DNA from: Clostridia bacterium
GTDB lineage: Bacteria > Bacillota > Clostridia > Saccharofermentanales > UBA5734
Reading direction: 5' to 3'
Assembly: GCA_017997315.1 (NCBI GenBank)
Contig: JAGOFF010000083.1
Coordinates: 1-9,138 of the forward strand
Length of the DNA stretch: 9,138 nucleotides
Shown here one piece after another: positions 1 through 5,527 of the stretch. The stretch's first letter is position 1; each line of letters starts with the position of its first letter. Both the position numbers and the translations under genes were made by a program. The notes beneath the pieces are model-generated. The model did no database searches and was not told the DNA's origin. It saw only the letters and a program-made list of their open reading frames with translations.

Positions 1-214
1 ACAGGTCGATCTCGACTTCGGGGGTGAACCAGCGCAGATCCCAATCCCGGGAATCCGTTCCGCAGGGTGTCGCAAAGGCGGTTTCGGACAGATTGTTCTC
101 GGCGGCGATCCGCTGCATGGTTTCCGCGTCCAGAGGGTGATCCGGCAGGCAGACCCCGGCAGGATTTCCGCCGAACCGACGGTCGGTGAAGATGTCCGCG
201 ACGTAGTATTTCAT
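1..214 (-). CDS. PhzF-family isomerase/epimerase, N-terminal part (cut by window edge)
   Basis: The first 71 codons of a PhzF-family protein; the rest lies beyond the left edge. The reading begins MKYYVADIFTDRRFGGNPAG, the characteristic family opening. It continues through NNLSETAF (residues 40-47), whose Glu44 corresponds to the conserved acid/base glutamate of PhzF, and RWFTPEVEIDL (61-71), which normally leads into a CGHAT motif not seen here. PhzF itself isomerises a phenazine precursor, and most other family members are cytosolic enzymes of unknown substrate. No phenazine genes are present, so phenazine synthesis should not be inferred. The start ATG (214-212) overlaps the upstream permease stop in an ATGA arrangement, with AAGGAGG 11 bases upstream (226-232), so it is translated as the last visible gene of the ABC operon. 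The family call is firm; the function is unknown. Confidence 0.9.
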   Translation of the reverse strand, partial: MKYYVADIFTDRRFGGNPAGVCLPDHPLDAETMQRIAAENNLSETAFATPCGTDSRDWDLRWFTPEVEIDL

Positions 215-1011
215 ACGGTCAGATCCCTCCTTCTGAAACGAATATAGGCGCAGGCGAGGCTGGCTGCCGTCCAGACGGCGCACAGCAGGAGCGCCCACCA
301 CGCAATGGATTCCCCGGACATCAGGTCCTGCGCCGGGAAATACTTGAACGGCGTCGCATATTTCAGGAAGCCAAGTTTCCCGTTCATGTCGATCCCAACG
401 GACAGGAAGTACGTCCCCAGGATGACACCGGCCGCGGCCGCGGTGGCGCCCCGCGCATTCCGCAGATTTGCGCCGAATGCGATGCCGACCGCGAGGAAGG
501 TGACCTGGAACACGAACAGCGCGAGCATCATGACTGCGATCCTGCCGGCCAGAGAAGTCCCGGACGTGTTGTACTGTTCGACATGGTACACCGAGGCGGC
601 CAGCGTGACCAGGTTGAAGACCAGCGCCTGGAACAGTCCCGCCAGCAGCTTGGCCGTGACCACCCGGTTGCGTGTGACCGGCTTGGCGAACAGGAAGTCC
701 GCGGAATGATCCCGCTCCTCCTTGGCGATCAGAACCGCTCCGAGCATGCATGCCTGGATCGCCCCCAGCAGGAGGAAGTAGGGAAAGAAAACGGAGTAAA
801 AACCTTCCACCCGGGACAGGTCGGCCGTACCGATGCCGAACACCGTCATCAGGCTTTTTGGAATGGCGGACAGCAGATCCTCCAGATCGACGCCGGATTC
901 GGAGAAACTCTTGTATTTCATCATGCCGACAAAGATCACGAAGTACTGGGCGCCGCACCATACAAGCAGCGATTTCCACCCGGCCCGGAGCTCCCGCAGG
1001 AAAATGTTCAT
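211..1011 (-). CDS. ABC-2 type transporter permease (second of two)
   Basis: A 266-residue integral membrane protein with about six hydrophobic segments, near residues 14-33, 71-96, 119-142, 156-179, 187-207 and 236-256. It has the ABC-2 permease layout: a short cytosolic start (MNIFLRELRAGWKSL), then a conserved stretch ending in ADFLFAKPVTRNRVV (104-118), then an amphipathic ATPFKYF segment (219-225). It resembles the neighbouring permease over these motifs (ADFLYAKPVSRSRIL and LTPFAYF), so the two are paralogues and probably form a heterodimeric channel with the upstream ATPase. The start follows the previous stop by 18 bp and has no clear Shine-Dalgarno, so expression may depend on coupling to the gene before it. 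It ends in an ATGA overlap with the phzF-like gene. Substrate unknown; such exporters often handle antimicrobial peptides or lipids. Confidence 0.9.
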   Translation of the reverse strand: MNIFLRELRAGWKSLLVWCGAQYFVIFVGMMKYKSFSESGVDLEDLLSAIPKSLMTVFGIGTADLSRVEGFYSVFFPYFLLLGAIQACMLGAVLIAKEERDHSADFLFAKPVTRNRVVTAKLLAGLFQALVFNLVTLAASVYHVEQYNTSGTSLAGRIAVMMLALFVFQVTFLAVGIAFGANLRNARGATAAAAGVILGTYFLSVGIDMNGKLGFLKYATPFKYFPAQDLMSGESIAWWALLLCAVWTAASLACAYIRFRRRDLTV

Positions 1012-1029
1012 GCCACGTACCCGCGCGGC

Positions 1030-1848
1030 CTAGATGGCCGGCATATCCTTTCTGCTGTAGATCGTCCACGCCAGCGCGGTCAGTCCGATGACAAGCGTCG
1101 CGGCGAGGAACAGGAACCGGGTCTCATACGCGCCTTCGACGAGGGCGGTGGACAGGTTGAAGTAGGCGAACGGGGTGAGGTACGCCATCTCCTCGATCTC
1201 CAGTGCGTCCTTGAGCATATTGAGGAAGTAGAAGAAGAACACGACGCCCATGCTGATCGGAAGCACGGTCCGCACCCGCCGGAGGAACGACGACAGAAAA
1301 AATCCGATCGCCGCAAAGACGGACTGCAGCAGGAACATCGAGAGCCCGAGGAGCAGGTACGTGTCCGCCGGCAACGCCTTGTTCGGGGTGGCGTACGCGT
1401 TGACCGCGAGCAGGACCGCATAGGTCGAGGCCAGGTAGACCAGATTGGCCGCGATGATCTGGACAAAGACCGCCAGGATCTTCTGCCCGAGGATCCGGCT
1501 CCGGGAGACCGGTTTCGCGTACAGGAAATCCGCGGTCTTGTCGCGCACTTCCGCGGAAAGCACGGAGAGCCCGAGCCCGAGCGCCTGGATCGACGCCGCC
1601 AGGAGCACGAAGGTGAAGAGGAAGGCGAAGAACCCGAGGATGGTTCCGAACCGCATCAGATCGACTCCGAAAGCCAGCGCGAACTCTTTGGGGAAATGGT
1701 CGAGGATGGACAGGAACGCGTCGAAGTCCTTGGCGACCACCGGATACATCCAGGCGAAAAAACCGCTCAGGAGAACCAGGGCGGCCAGCCATCCCCAGAA
1801 TGACCGGCGCCCCATCCGGAGTTCCTGCCGGAACACGTTCAGACGCAT
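1030..1848 (-). CDS. ABC-2 type transporter permease (first of two)
   Basis: A 272-residue membrane protein with about six hydrophobic segments, near residues 17-36, 68-98, 122-150, 164-187, 196-212 and 245-264. The cytosolic motif ADFLYAKPVSRSRIL (106-120) and LTPFAYF (224-230) match the ABC-2 permeases that partner BcrA/YtrB-like ATPases, and the same motifs recur in the next gene. The ATG (1848-1846) is preceded by AAGGAGG at 1857-1863, which lies inside the last codons of the ATPase gene. The ATPase stop is only 3 bp upstream, so the two are translationally linked. It ends with TAG (1032-1030). Together with the ATPase and the second permease it should form a complete exporter in the cytoplasmic membrane. 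The substrate cannot be read from sequence. Confidence 0.92.
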   Translation of the reverse strand: MRLNVFRQELRMGRRSFWGWLAALVLLSGFFAWMYPVVAKDFDAFLSILDHFPKEFALAFGVDLMRFGTILGFFAFLFTFVLLAASIQALGLGLSVLSAEVRDKTADFLYAKPVSRSRILGQKILAVFVQIIAANLVYLASTYAVLLAVNAYATPNKALPADTYLLLGLSMFLLQSVFAAIGFFLSSFLRRVRTVLPISMGVVFFFYFLNMLKDALEIEEMAYLTPFAYFNLSTALVEGAYETRFLFLAATLVIGLTALAWTIYSRKDMPAI

Positions 1849-1851
1849 CCG

Positions 1852-2736
1852 TCACCCCTCCTTTTGATAATAATGAAGGAAAATCTCCTCCAGATCCGGA
1901 TCCTCCGCCAGCAGGTTGGCGATCTCGAGGCCGCCCACACGCGAAACCACGTCGCTGATGTTTCCACGGAACAGGAACCGGGCCTCCCGCCCGGACTGCG
2001 ATAGCCGGGATACACCCGGGATCTCGAACAGTTTCTCCGGGATGTCCTCCCGGAAGACAAACAGGAATTTCTTGTATGCGTCGCTCCGCAGCGTCGCCAT
2101 GTCCTCTTCCCGGATGATGACCCCGTCCTTGATGATCGCGACGCGGGTGCAGAGCTTCTGGACCTCGGGCAGGATATGGGACGAGAACAGCACGGTGGCG
2201 CCGTTCCGGTTCTCGCGTACGATGAGGTCGAAGAAGGTCTGCTGCATCAGCGGATCCAGCCCGCTGGTGGGCTCGTCCAGAATGATGAGTTTCGGTTCGT
2301 GCAGCAGCCCCTGGACGATTCCCACTTTCTTTTTGTTTCCGTACGACAGATCCTCGACTCTCTTGGTCACATCCAGATCCAGCGCTTCCGCCAACTCGAG
2401 GGCACGGGAGATCCGCGCGCCCGGATAGAAGCCGGCGGAGTACCGGAACACGTCGAGGACTTTCATGTTGTCGTAATAGAAGACCTCGGACGGCAGGTAG
2501 CCGATGTCGGCGCGGATGGCGGCGCCGTCCCGGATACAGTCGCGGCCGAACACCGTCGCGGAACCGGACGTGGGGAAAATCAGCCCGAGAAGCGTACGGA
2601 TCGTGGTGGACTTGCCCGCGCCGTTCGGCCCGATGAAACCGAAAATCTCGCCTTCCTGCACGGAAAAGCTGACATCCTCGATTCCGCGGTGCTTCCCGTA
2701 GTACTTTTTCAGGTGGTTGACTTCGATGACGGCCAT
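1852..2736 (-). CDS. ABC transporter ATP-binding protein (BcrA/YtrB-like)
   Basis: A 294-residue nucleotide-binding subunit. It shows Walker A GPNGAGKST (36-44), an ABC signature written LSYGN (130-134) instead of LSGGQ, Walker B LIILDE (150-155), the D-loop SGLD (158-161) and the switch histidine in LFSSH (His187). The Q-loop region reads GYLPSEVFYY (79-88) and lacks the usual glutamine; from memory this is common in the BcrA-like exporter branch and does not by itself suggest inactivity. The roughly 100 residues after the switch are the family's accessory C-terminal domain. The start at 2736 is chosen because MAVIEVNHLKKYYG is the normal family opening and GGGAGG (2744-2749) is 7 bases upstream. 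An in-frame ATG at 2787 would add 17 residues but has no ribosome binding site. It is the first gene of the four-gene minus-strand operon. Confidence 0.95.
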   Translation of the reverse strand: MAVIEVNHLKKYYGKHRGIEDVSFSVQEGEIFGFIGPNGAGKSTTIRTLLGLIFPTSGSATVFGRDCIRDGAAIRADIGYLPSEVFYYDNMKVLDVFRYSAGFYPGARISRALELAEALDLDVTKRVEDLSYGNKKKVGIVQGLLHEPKLIILDEPTSGLDPLMQQTFFDLIVRENRNGATVLFSSHILPEVQKLCTRVAIIKDGVIIREEDMATLRSDAYKKFLFVFREDIPEKLFEIPGVSRLSQSGREARFLFRGNISDVVSRVGGLEIANLLAEDPDLEEIFLHYYQKEG

Positions 2737-2743
2737 AAAGCGA

Positions 2744-2749
2744 CCTCCC
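2744..2749 (-). promoter_or_regulatory. Ribosome binding site of the ABC ATPase gene
   Basis: GGGAGG on the minus strand, 7 bases before the ATG at 2736. It decides in favour of this start over the in-frame ATG at 2787, which has no comparable site. Confidence 0.75.
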
Positions 2750-2755
2750 GGCCCG

Positions 2756-2772
2756 GCCGGCTGCATGCCGGC
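2756..2772 (-). promoter_or_regulatory. Hairpin in the 5' leader of the ABC operon
   Basis: GCCGGC-TGCAT-GCCGGC, a 6-bp GC-only stem with a 5-base loop, located 20 bases before the ATPase start and just upstream of its ribosome binding site. It lacks a U-run, so it is not a terminator. It could stabilise the leader or influence ribosome access, since more GGCC/CCGG sequence lies between it and the binding site. GC-rich sequence makes such stems easy to find by chance, so the functional claim is weak. Confidence 0.35.
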
Positions 2773-2805
2773 ATTCCCGATGTACATGAAGCACGCGTAT
2801 GGTTC

Positions 2806-2834
2806 ATTCTAGCACGGTGCTGCAACCGTGAATC
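2806..2834 (-). promoter_or_regulatory. Putative promoter of the ABC operon with an internal dyad
   Basis: On the minus strand an extended -10 (TGC-TAGAAT; hexamer 2806-2811) is preceded, at 17-bp spacing, by a weak -35 (GATTCA, 2829-2834). The spacer holds a perfect inverted repeat CACGGT-GCTGCA-ACCGTG (2813-2830). Predicted transcription begins near 2799, giving a leader of about 60 bases before the ATPase start. Dyads between the -35 and -10 are typical operators for repressors and MerR-type activators. No such regulator is encoded next to the operon. Confidence 0.5.
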
Positions 2835-2884
2835 ACCCGGAGAGCCTGCAGGTATCGCCCGCCATGCAGGCGGGGCGCCGGCGG

Positions 2885-2893
2885 TGGTATCAT
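2885..2893 (+). promoter_or_regulatory. Putative extended -10 of the sulfatase gene
   Basis: TGGTATCAT, an extended -10 (TGnTATnAT), lies 31 bases before the ATG, so a leader of about 24 bases would include the ribosome binding site. No good -35 is visible at 17 bp (TGCAGG). The identical nonamer occurs upstream of the radical SAM gene at 6176-6184. Confidence 0.45.
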
Positions 2894-2912
2894 GGGAAAA
2901 ACGGAGCGCGGC

Positions 2913-2918
2913 GGAGGT
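2913..2918 (+). promoter_or_regulatory. Ribosome binding site of the sulfatase gene
   Basis: GGAGGT, 5 bases before the ATG at 2924. It favours this start over the in-frame ATG at 2828, which would add 32 residues of arginine-rich sequence unlike the family. Confidence 0.75.
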
Positions 2919-2923
2919 CGGAC

Positions 2924-4225
2924 ATGCCCGGGAACATCGTGATGATCCTCGCGGATCAGATGCACAAGTATGCCATGGGGTTCCTGAGACCGCACATGGC
3001 CACCCCGAACCTGGACCGGCTGGCGGGCGAAGGGACGGCCTTCACGGCCGCCTATTCCAACAACCCGGTATGCGGCCCGTTCCGGATCAATCTGTTCACG
3101 GGCACACACACCGCCACCAACGGCATGTCCGCCAACGGGGATCCGCTGCCTGCCTGCGAGTGCATGGCGGATACGTTCAATGCCGCCGGATATGAAACCA
3201 GCTTTGTCGGGAAATGGCACTGCGGCGGGGAAGGGAACCAGCCGATACCGACTGGGCTTCGCGGCGGATTCCGGCACTTCATCGGCTACCAGTGCCATAA
3301 CGGCTTTCTTGACGATGTCTGCTTTTACGACGAATCGGACCGGGAGATCCGCTTCCCGAAACACCGCACCGAAGTCACGACCGAACTCGGGATCGAGCGG
3401 CTCCGCATGCTGGCCGGGACGGGGAGGCCGTTTCTCCACGTGGTTTTCTATCAGGCGCCGCATTACCCCGAACAACCGCTCGACGAGGCCTACGCGCTCT
3501 ACCGAGGCCGGGAGATGCCGCTGCCGCCCAACTTCCGGGAGACGGAACCCTATACCCCGACATATAATCCGCCGAGTCCCAGGCCGTACGGAAACGACCC
3601 GGACTACCGCAGGTACGGGGGCGACATGCAGGAGTACCTGCGCCTGTACAATGCCATGGTCAGCCAGATTGACGTCGGTGTCGGCCGGATGATGGATCAG
3701 CTGGCGGAACTCGGCATCGGGCAGGATACCCTGGTATTGTTTTCCGCAGACCACGGTGACATGCAGGGAAGCCACGGCCTGACCAACAAGTGCCTTCCGT
3801 ACGAGGAGTCCTGCGGAATCCCGCTGATCCTGCGGATGCCGGGCGGACGGCGCGGTGCGCGCGTGGCGGATCCCGTGTCCGGCGTGGACTTCTATCCGAC
3901 CGCTGTGGCGTATGCGGGCATCCCGTGCGGATGGGAGGGCAGATGGGAGGGAGAGTCGCTGCTCCCGTATCTGCGGGCCGAAACCGCGGTCGGCGCCTGT
4001 CATGGTCCGGTGTTTGCCGAGAACTATCTGGGTGCACGACGCTGGGACATGATCCGGGACGGACGATGGAAACTGGTCGTGGACAAGGACGACGGAGTCC
4101 CTGTCGAACTGTTCGATCTGGAAGCCGACCCGTTTGAAATGGATAACCTTGTCGGCGATCCTGCACGGACAATGATCCTGAACCGGTTGGCGGAAAGGAT
4201 CCGGGCGTTTCCCGGGAGGTCCTGA
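2924..4225 (+). CDS. Type I sulfatase-like hydrolase (cytosolic)
   Basis: A 433-residue sulfatase/alkaline phosphatase-superfamily enzyme, expected to hydrolyse sulfate esters (or related phospho/phosphono esters). Visible active-site elements are Asp11-Gln12 in MILADQM, the nucleophile motif C-G-P-F-R (50-54), Lys97 and His99 in GKWH, His180 in QAPHYP, Asp276-His277 in SADHGDMQGSHG, and Lys289. Cys50 in a CxPxR frame would be converted to formylglycine; Phe replaces the usual Ser at the fourth position. No signal peptide is present, so it should act in the cytosol on an imported or internal substrate. No maturation enzyme (anSME) is in the window. The start at 2924 fits both the family opening and a GGAGGT site. 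The next gene begins immediately after its stop. The substrate is unknown, and a phosphonate monoester hydrolase role is the main alternative. Confidence 0.92.
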   Translation: MPGNIVMILADQMHKYAMGFLRPHMATPNLDRLAGEGTAFTAAYSNNPVCGPFRINLFTGTHTATNGMSANGDPLPACECMADTFNAAGYETSFVGKWHCGGEGNQPIPTGLRGGFRHFIGYQCHNGFLDDVCFYDESDREIRFPKHRTEVTTELGIERLRMLAGTGRPFLHVVFYQAPHYPEQPLDEAYALYRGREMPLPPNFRETEPYTPTYNPPSPRPYGNDPDYRRYGGDMQEYLRLYNAMVSQIDVGVGRMMDQLAELGIGQDTLVLFSADHGDMQGSHGLTNKCLPYEESCGIPLILRMPGGRRGARVADPVSGVDFYPTAVAYAGIPCGWEGRWEGESLLPYLRAETAVGACHGPVFAENYLGARRWDMIRDGRWKLVVDKDDGVPVELFDLEADPFEMDNLVGDPARTMILNRLAERIRAFPGRS

Positions 4226-4789
4226 ATGTCCGGATGGAAGGAGTGGAAGCAGGATCTGGCGGATATCGCGCGCGCTTCCATACGCGGGGTGATGGGTGTG
4301 ATCCGCACCCAGGCGATCCTGGCCGGTATCACGTTCGCGCTGCTGTGTGCGGGTTTCGCGCTTCTGGGGGTCCCTCTGTGGGGACTGGTCGCGCTGGGGG
4401 TCACGCTGTTCGACCTCATCCCGCTGGTCGGGAGCGGCATGGTGATGATCCCCTGGGGTGTGATCCTTCTGGTCGCCGGCGATGCGGGACAGGGGCTTCG
4501 GTTGCTGATCCTGTATGTGGTCATCTTCGCGGTCCGCCAGGTACTCGACCCGATCCTCAACGGCAAGGCCATCGGGGTCGGCCCTGTCTGGACGCTTCTG
4601 TCCACAACGGTGCTTACCCTGCTGCTTGGCCCCTGGGGGCTGCTTCTCGGCTCGGTTGCAGCGGTTGTGGCGAAGACCGCCCTGGAGATCATCACCCGGA
4701 GAAGGGTACGCAACCGGGGACGCGGGACCGGGAGCGGACCGGGCGGCGATACGGATCCGGGCGGGGACACGCGAGATGCGCGGAAATGA
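4226..4789 (+). CDS. Half-length AI-2E/YtvI-family membrane protein
   Basis: A 187-residue membrane protein resembling only the C-terminal half of the AI-2E transporter family (YtvI-like members are about 350 residues). Landmarks are the opening SIRGVMGVIRTQAILAGITF (residues 18-37), LFDLIPLVGSGMVMIPWGVI (60-79), then VRQVLDPILNGKAIGVGP (102-119) and a final hydrophobic block (about 120-152). Four or so membrane segments are expected. The tail after residue 155 is Arg/Gly/Asp-rich and looks disordered. It has its own ATG directly after the sulfatase TGA and a GGGAGG 6 bases upstream, so it is a translationally coupled gene. No trace of the missing N-terminal half exists upstream, where the sulfatase lies. 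The family has members linked to quorum signal export, Na+/H+ exchange and sporulation; which applies cannot be told. It could be a functional short form or a decaying remnant. Confidence 0.8.
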   Translation: MSGWKEWKQDLADIARASIRGVMGVIRTQAILAGITFALLCAGFALLGVPLWGLVALGVTLFDLIPLVGSGMVMIPWGVILLVAGDAGQGLRLLILYVVIFAVRQVLDPILNGKAIGVGPVWTLLSTTVLTLLLGPWGLLLGSVAAVVAKTALEIITRRRVRNRGRGTGSGPGGDTDPGGDTRDARK

Positions 4790-4791
4790 AA

Positions 4792-4823
4792 CCGGCCCCG
4801 TGCGGGATTCCGCACAGGGCCGG
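4792..4823. terminator. Strong hairpin terminator, shared by converging genes
   Basis: CCGGCCC-c-GTGCGG, loop GATT, CCGCAC-a-GGGCCGG: 13 paired bases with a single C/A mismatch. Read on the minus strand it is followed by TTTCATTT (4791-4784), which makes it a credible Rho-independent terminator for the PadR gene, 32 bases after that gene's stop. On the plus strand it starts 2 bases after the AI-2E-like stop but lacks a T-run, so it may end that transcript less efficiently. Confidence 0.8.
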
Positions 4824-4855
4824 CTGTATGCAGCCGATGGGGACGGCCGATCCGA

Positions 4856-5197
4856 TCAGACCTTTTCCCAGCCGCTCAGGATGTTGCGGATTCCGTCGGT
4901 CATGCGCACATACTTGGCGATCTCTTCGCCGGCATAGGCGCGGCCCTGTTCGGTCAAGCTGTAGTAGCGGCGGCGGCGACGGTTGCCGACGAGCACTTCG
5001 CGGGAGGTGACCAGGTTTTCCGCTTCCATCTTGTAAAGCGTCGTATACAACGCCGCTTCCGTGACGGAAAACACTTCCGAACTCCGCTCAGCGATCGTCT
5101 TGACGATTTCGTACCCGTACATTTCCTTTTCGGTGAGGATCCGGAGAACGAGGATCTCGGTCAGGCCTTTTTTCAGACTGAATACTGTTTCTGCCAT
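4856..5197 (-). CDS. PadR-family transcriptional regulator
   Basis: A 113-residue winged-helix DNA-binding protein of the short PadR type. Family marks are the opening LKKGLTEILVLRILTEKEMY, then GYEIVKTIAE in helix 2, the recognition helix region VTEAALYTTLYKMEAENLV, a basic wing (GNRRRRRYYSLTEQGR) and a C-terminal helix for dimerisation. PadR proteins usually repress exporters or phenolic-acid and stress genes and release DNA on ligand binding. The start at 5197 is chosen because AAGGAG (5206-5211) sits 8 bases upstream and MAETVFSLKKG matches the family. The frame stays open for 84 more codons upstream, but that part is AT-rich intergenic sequence. It is divergent from thpR and about 2.5 kb from the ABC operon. 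Its targets are unknown; autoregulation is likely from family habits. Confidence 0.92.
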   Translation of the reverse strand: MAETVFSLKKGLTEILVLRILTEKEMYGYEIVKTIAERSSEVFSVTEAALYTTLYKMEAENLVTSREVLVGNRRRRRYYSLTEQGRAYAGEEIAKYVRMTDGIRNILSGWEKV

Positions 5198-5235
5198 GGT
5201 GTCCACTCCTTGCTTATTGGGATGAATGTACACTA

Positions 5236-5244
5236 AGTATAACA
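5236..5244 (-). promoter_or_regulatory. Putative extended -10 promoter of the PadR gene
   Basis: TGT-TATACT on the minus strand (hexamer 5236-5241) gives a start near 5229 and a leader of about 32 bases before the ATG. No recognisable -35 lies at 17 bp, as expected when an extended -10 is used. Confidence 0.5.
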
Positions 5245-5268
5245 AATACAGAGAGATTGCGAGATATA

Positions 5269-5280
5269 GCAAACCTTTGC
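5269..5280. promoter_or_regulatory. Inverted repeat GCAAA-CC-TTTGC, possible operator
   Basis: A perfect 5-bp-arm dyad about 40-50 bases upstream of the predicted PadR transcription start. It could bind PadR itself or another dimeric regulator. It does not match the ATGT-N8-ACAT pattern known for classic PadR sites. Confidence 0.35.
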
Positions 5281-5450
5281 CTGGGATATACTCTGATGCC
5301 ATAATGGCAGTGATACGCATGATCACGTTGCAAAAAAGTGCCAAACACAACAAAATGGAGAAGTCGGGACATGTTTTTACGACTATTGTTATGTAAAACG
5401 TATACCCTGATTCCGGACGTTCTTTTGCAGACGTCATTAAATTGTGCATA

Positions 5451-5480
5451 TTGACAAAAAAGTTTGTTGAATATCACAAT
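5451..5480 (+). promoter_or_regulatory. Putative promoter of thpR
   Basis: A consensus -35 TTGACA (5451-5456) is followed after 18 bp by CACAAT (5475-5480), a 4/6 match to TATAAT. An alternative pairing is TTGAAT (5467-5472) with TTATAT (5491-5496), also 18 bp apart. Transcription would begin 20-40 bases before the thpR ATG. Confidence 0.5.
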
Positions 5481-5494
5481 AACCGTGCGGTTAT
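5479..5494. promoter_or_regulatory. 16-bp palindrome at the thpR promoter, probable operator
   Basis: ATAACCG-TG-CGGTTAT is a perfect inverted repeat with 7-bp arms at or just after the predicted -10. A further copy of the half-site CGGTT occurs 10 bp on, at 5498-5502, one helical turn away. The position is that of a classic repressor site. Confidence 0.5.
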
Positions 5495-5527
5495 ATACGG
5501 TTGTTTGCCGGGAGTGGTGGGGTGAAT

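Larger units (their letters stand above)
5198..5527. other. AT-rich divergent intergenic region (330 bp)
   Basis: No convincing gene is present. GC is about 38% (106 of 280 bases counted, 5221-5500), against about 65% in a 60-base sample of the adjoining thpR gene. It holds the PadR promoter, the thpR promoter, two perfect inverted repeats (5269-5280 and 5479-5494) and an imperfect one (GTTTTTAC at 5373-5380 with GTAAAAC at 5393-5399). The middle portion, 5285-5445, has no assigned role. Confidence 0.7.

Noticed and set aside
583..1803. A 406-codon open frame on the plus strand across both permease genes
   Set aside because: It lies antisense to two clear ABC-2 permeases. Its translation is a Glu/Arg/Gln-rich sequence with no domain, as expected from the opposite strand of GC-rich coding DNA.
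1832..1841. GAACACGTTC palindrome as a second LexA box
   Set aside because: The half-sites are separated by 2 rather than 4 bases, and it lies inside the permease coding region just after its start.
2737..2787. Alternative ATPase start giving 17 extra residues
   Set aside because: No ribosome binding site precedes ATG 2787, and the extra residues do not resemble the family.
1124..2794. A 556-codon minus-strand frame over the ATPase and permease
   Set aside because: It is out of frame with the ATPase, whose Walker motifs and ribosome binding site are unambiguous. The product is Arg/Pro/Gly-rich low-information sequence.
2804..4003. A 399-codon minus-strand frame opposite the sulfatase
   Set aside because: The sulfatase carries a full set of active-site residues; the antisense frame shows no recognisable motif and no ribosome binding site.
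5198..5449. An 84-codon upstream extension of the PadR frame with hydrophobic stretches, suggesting a membrane-anchored PadR
   Set aside because: The sequence is AT-rich intergenic DNA, hydrophobic residues are expected from its T-rich codons, and the ATG at 5197 has a good AAGGAG site and the family's normal N-terminus.
2813..5489. Shared heptamer AACCGTG in the ABC and thpR promoter dyads as a common regulon
   Set aside because: A seven-base match between two short regions is expected about once by chance, and the dyads have different spacing.
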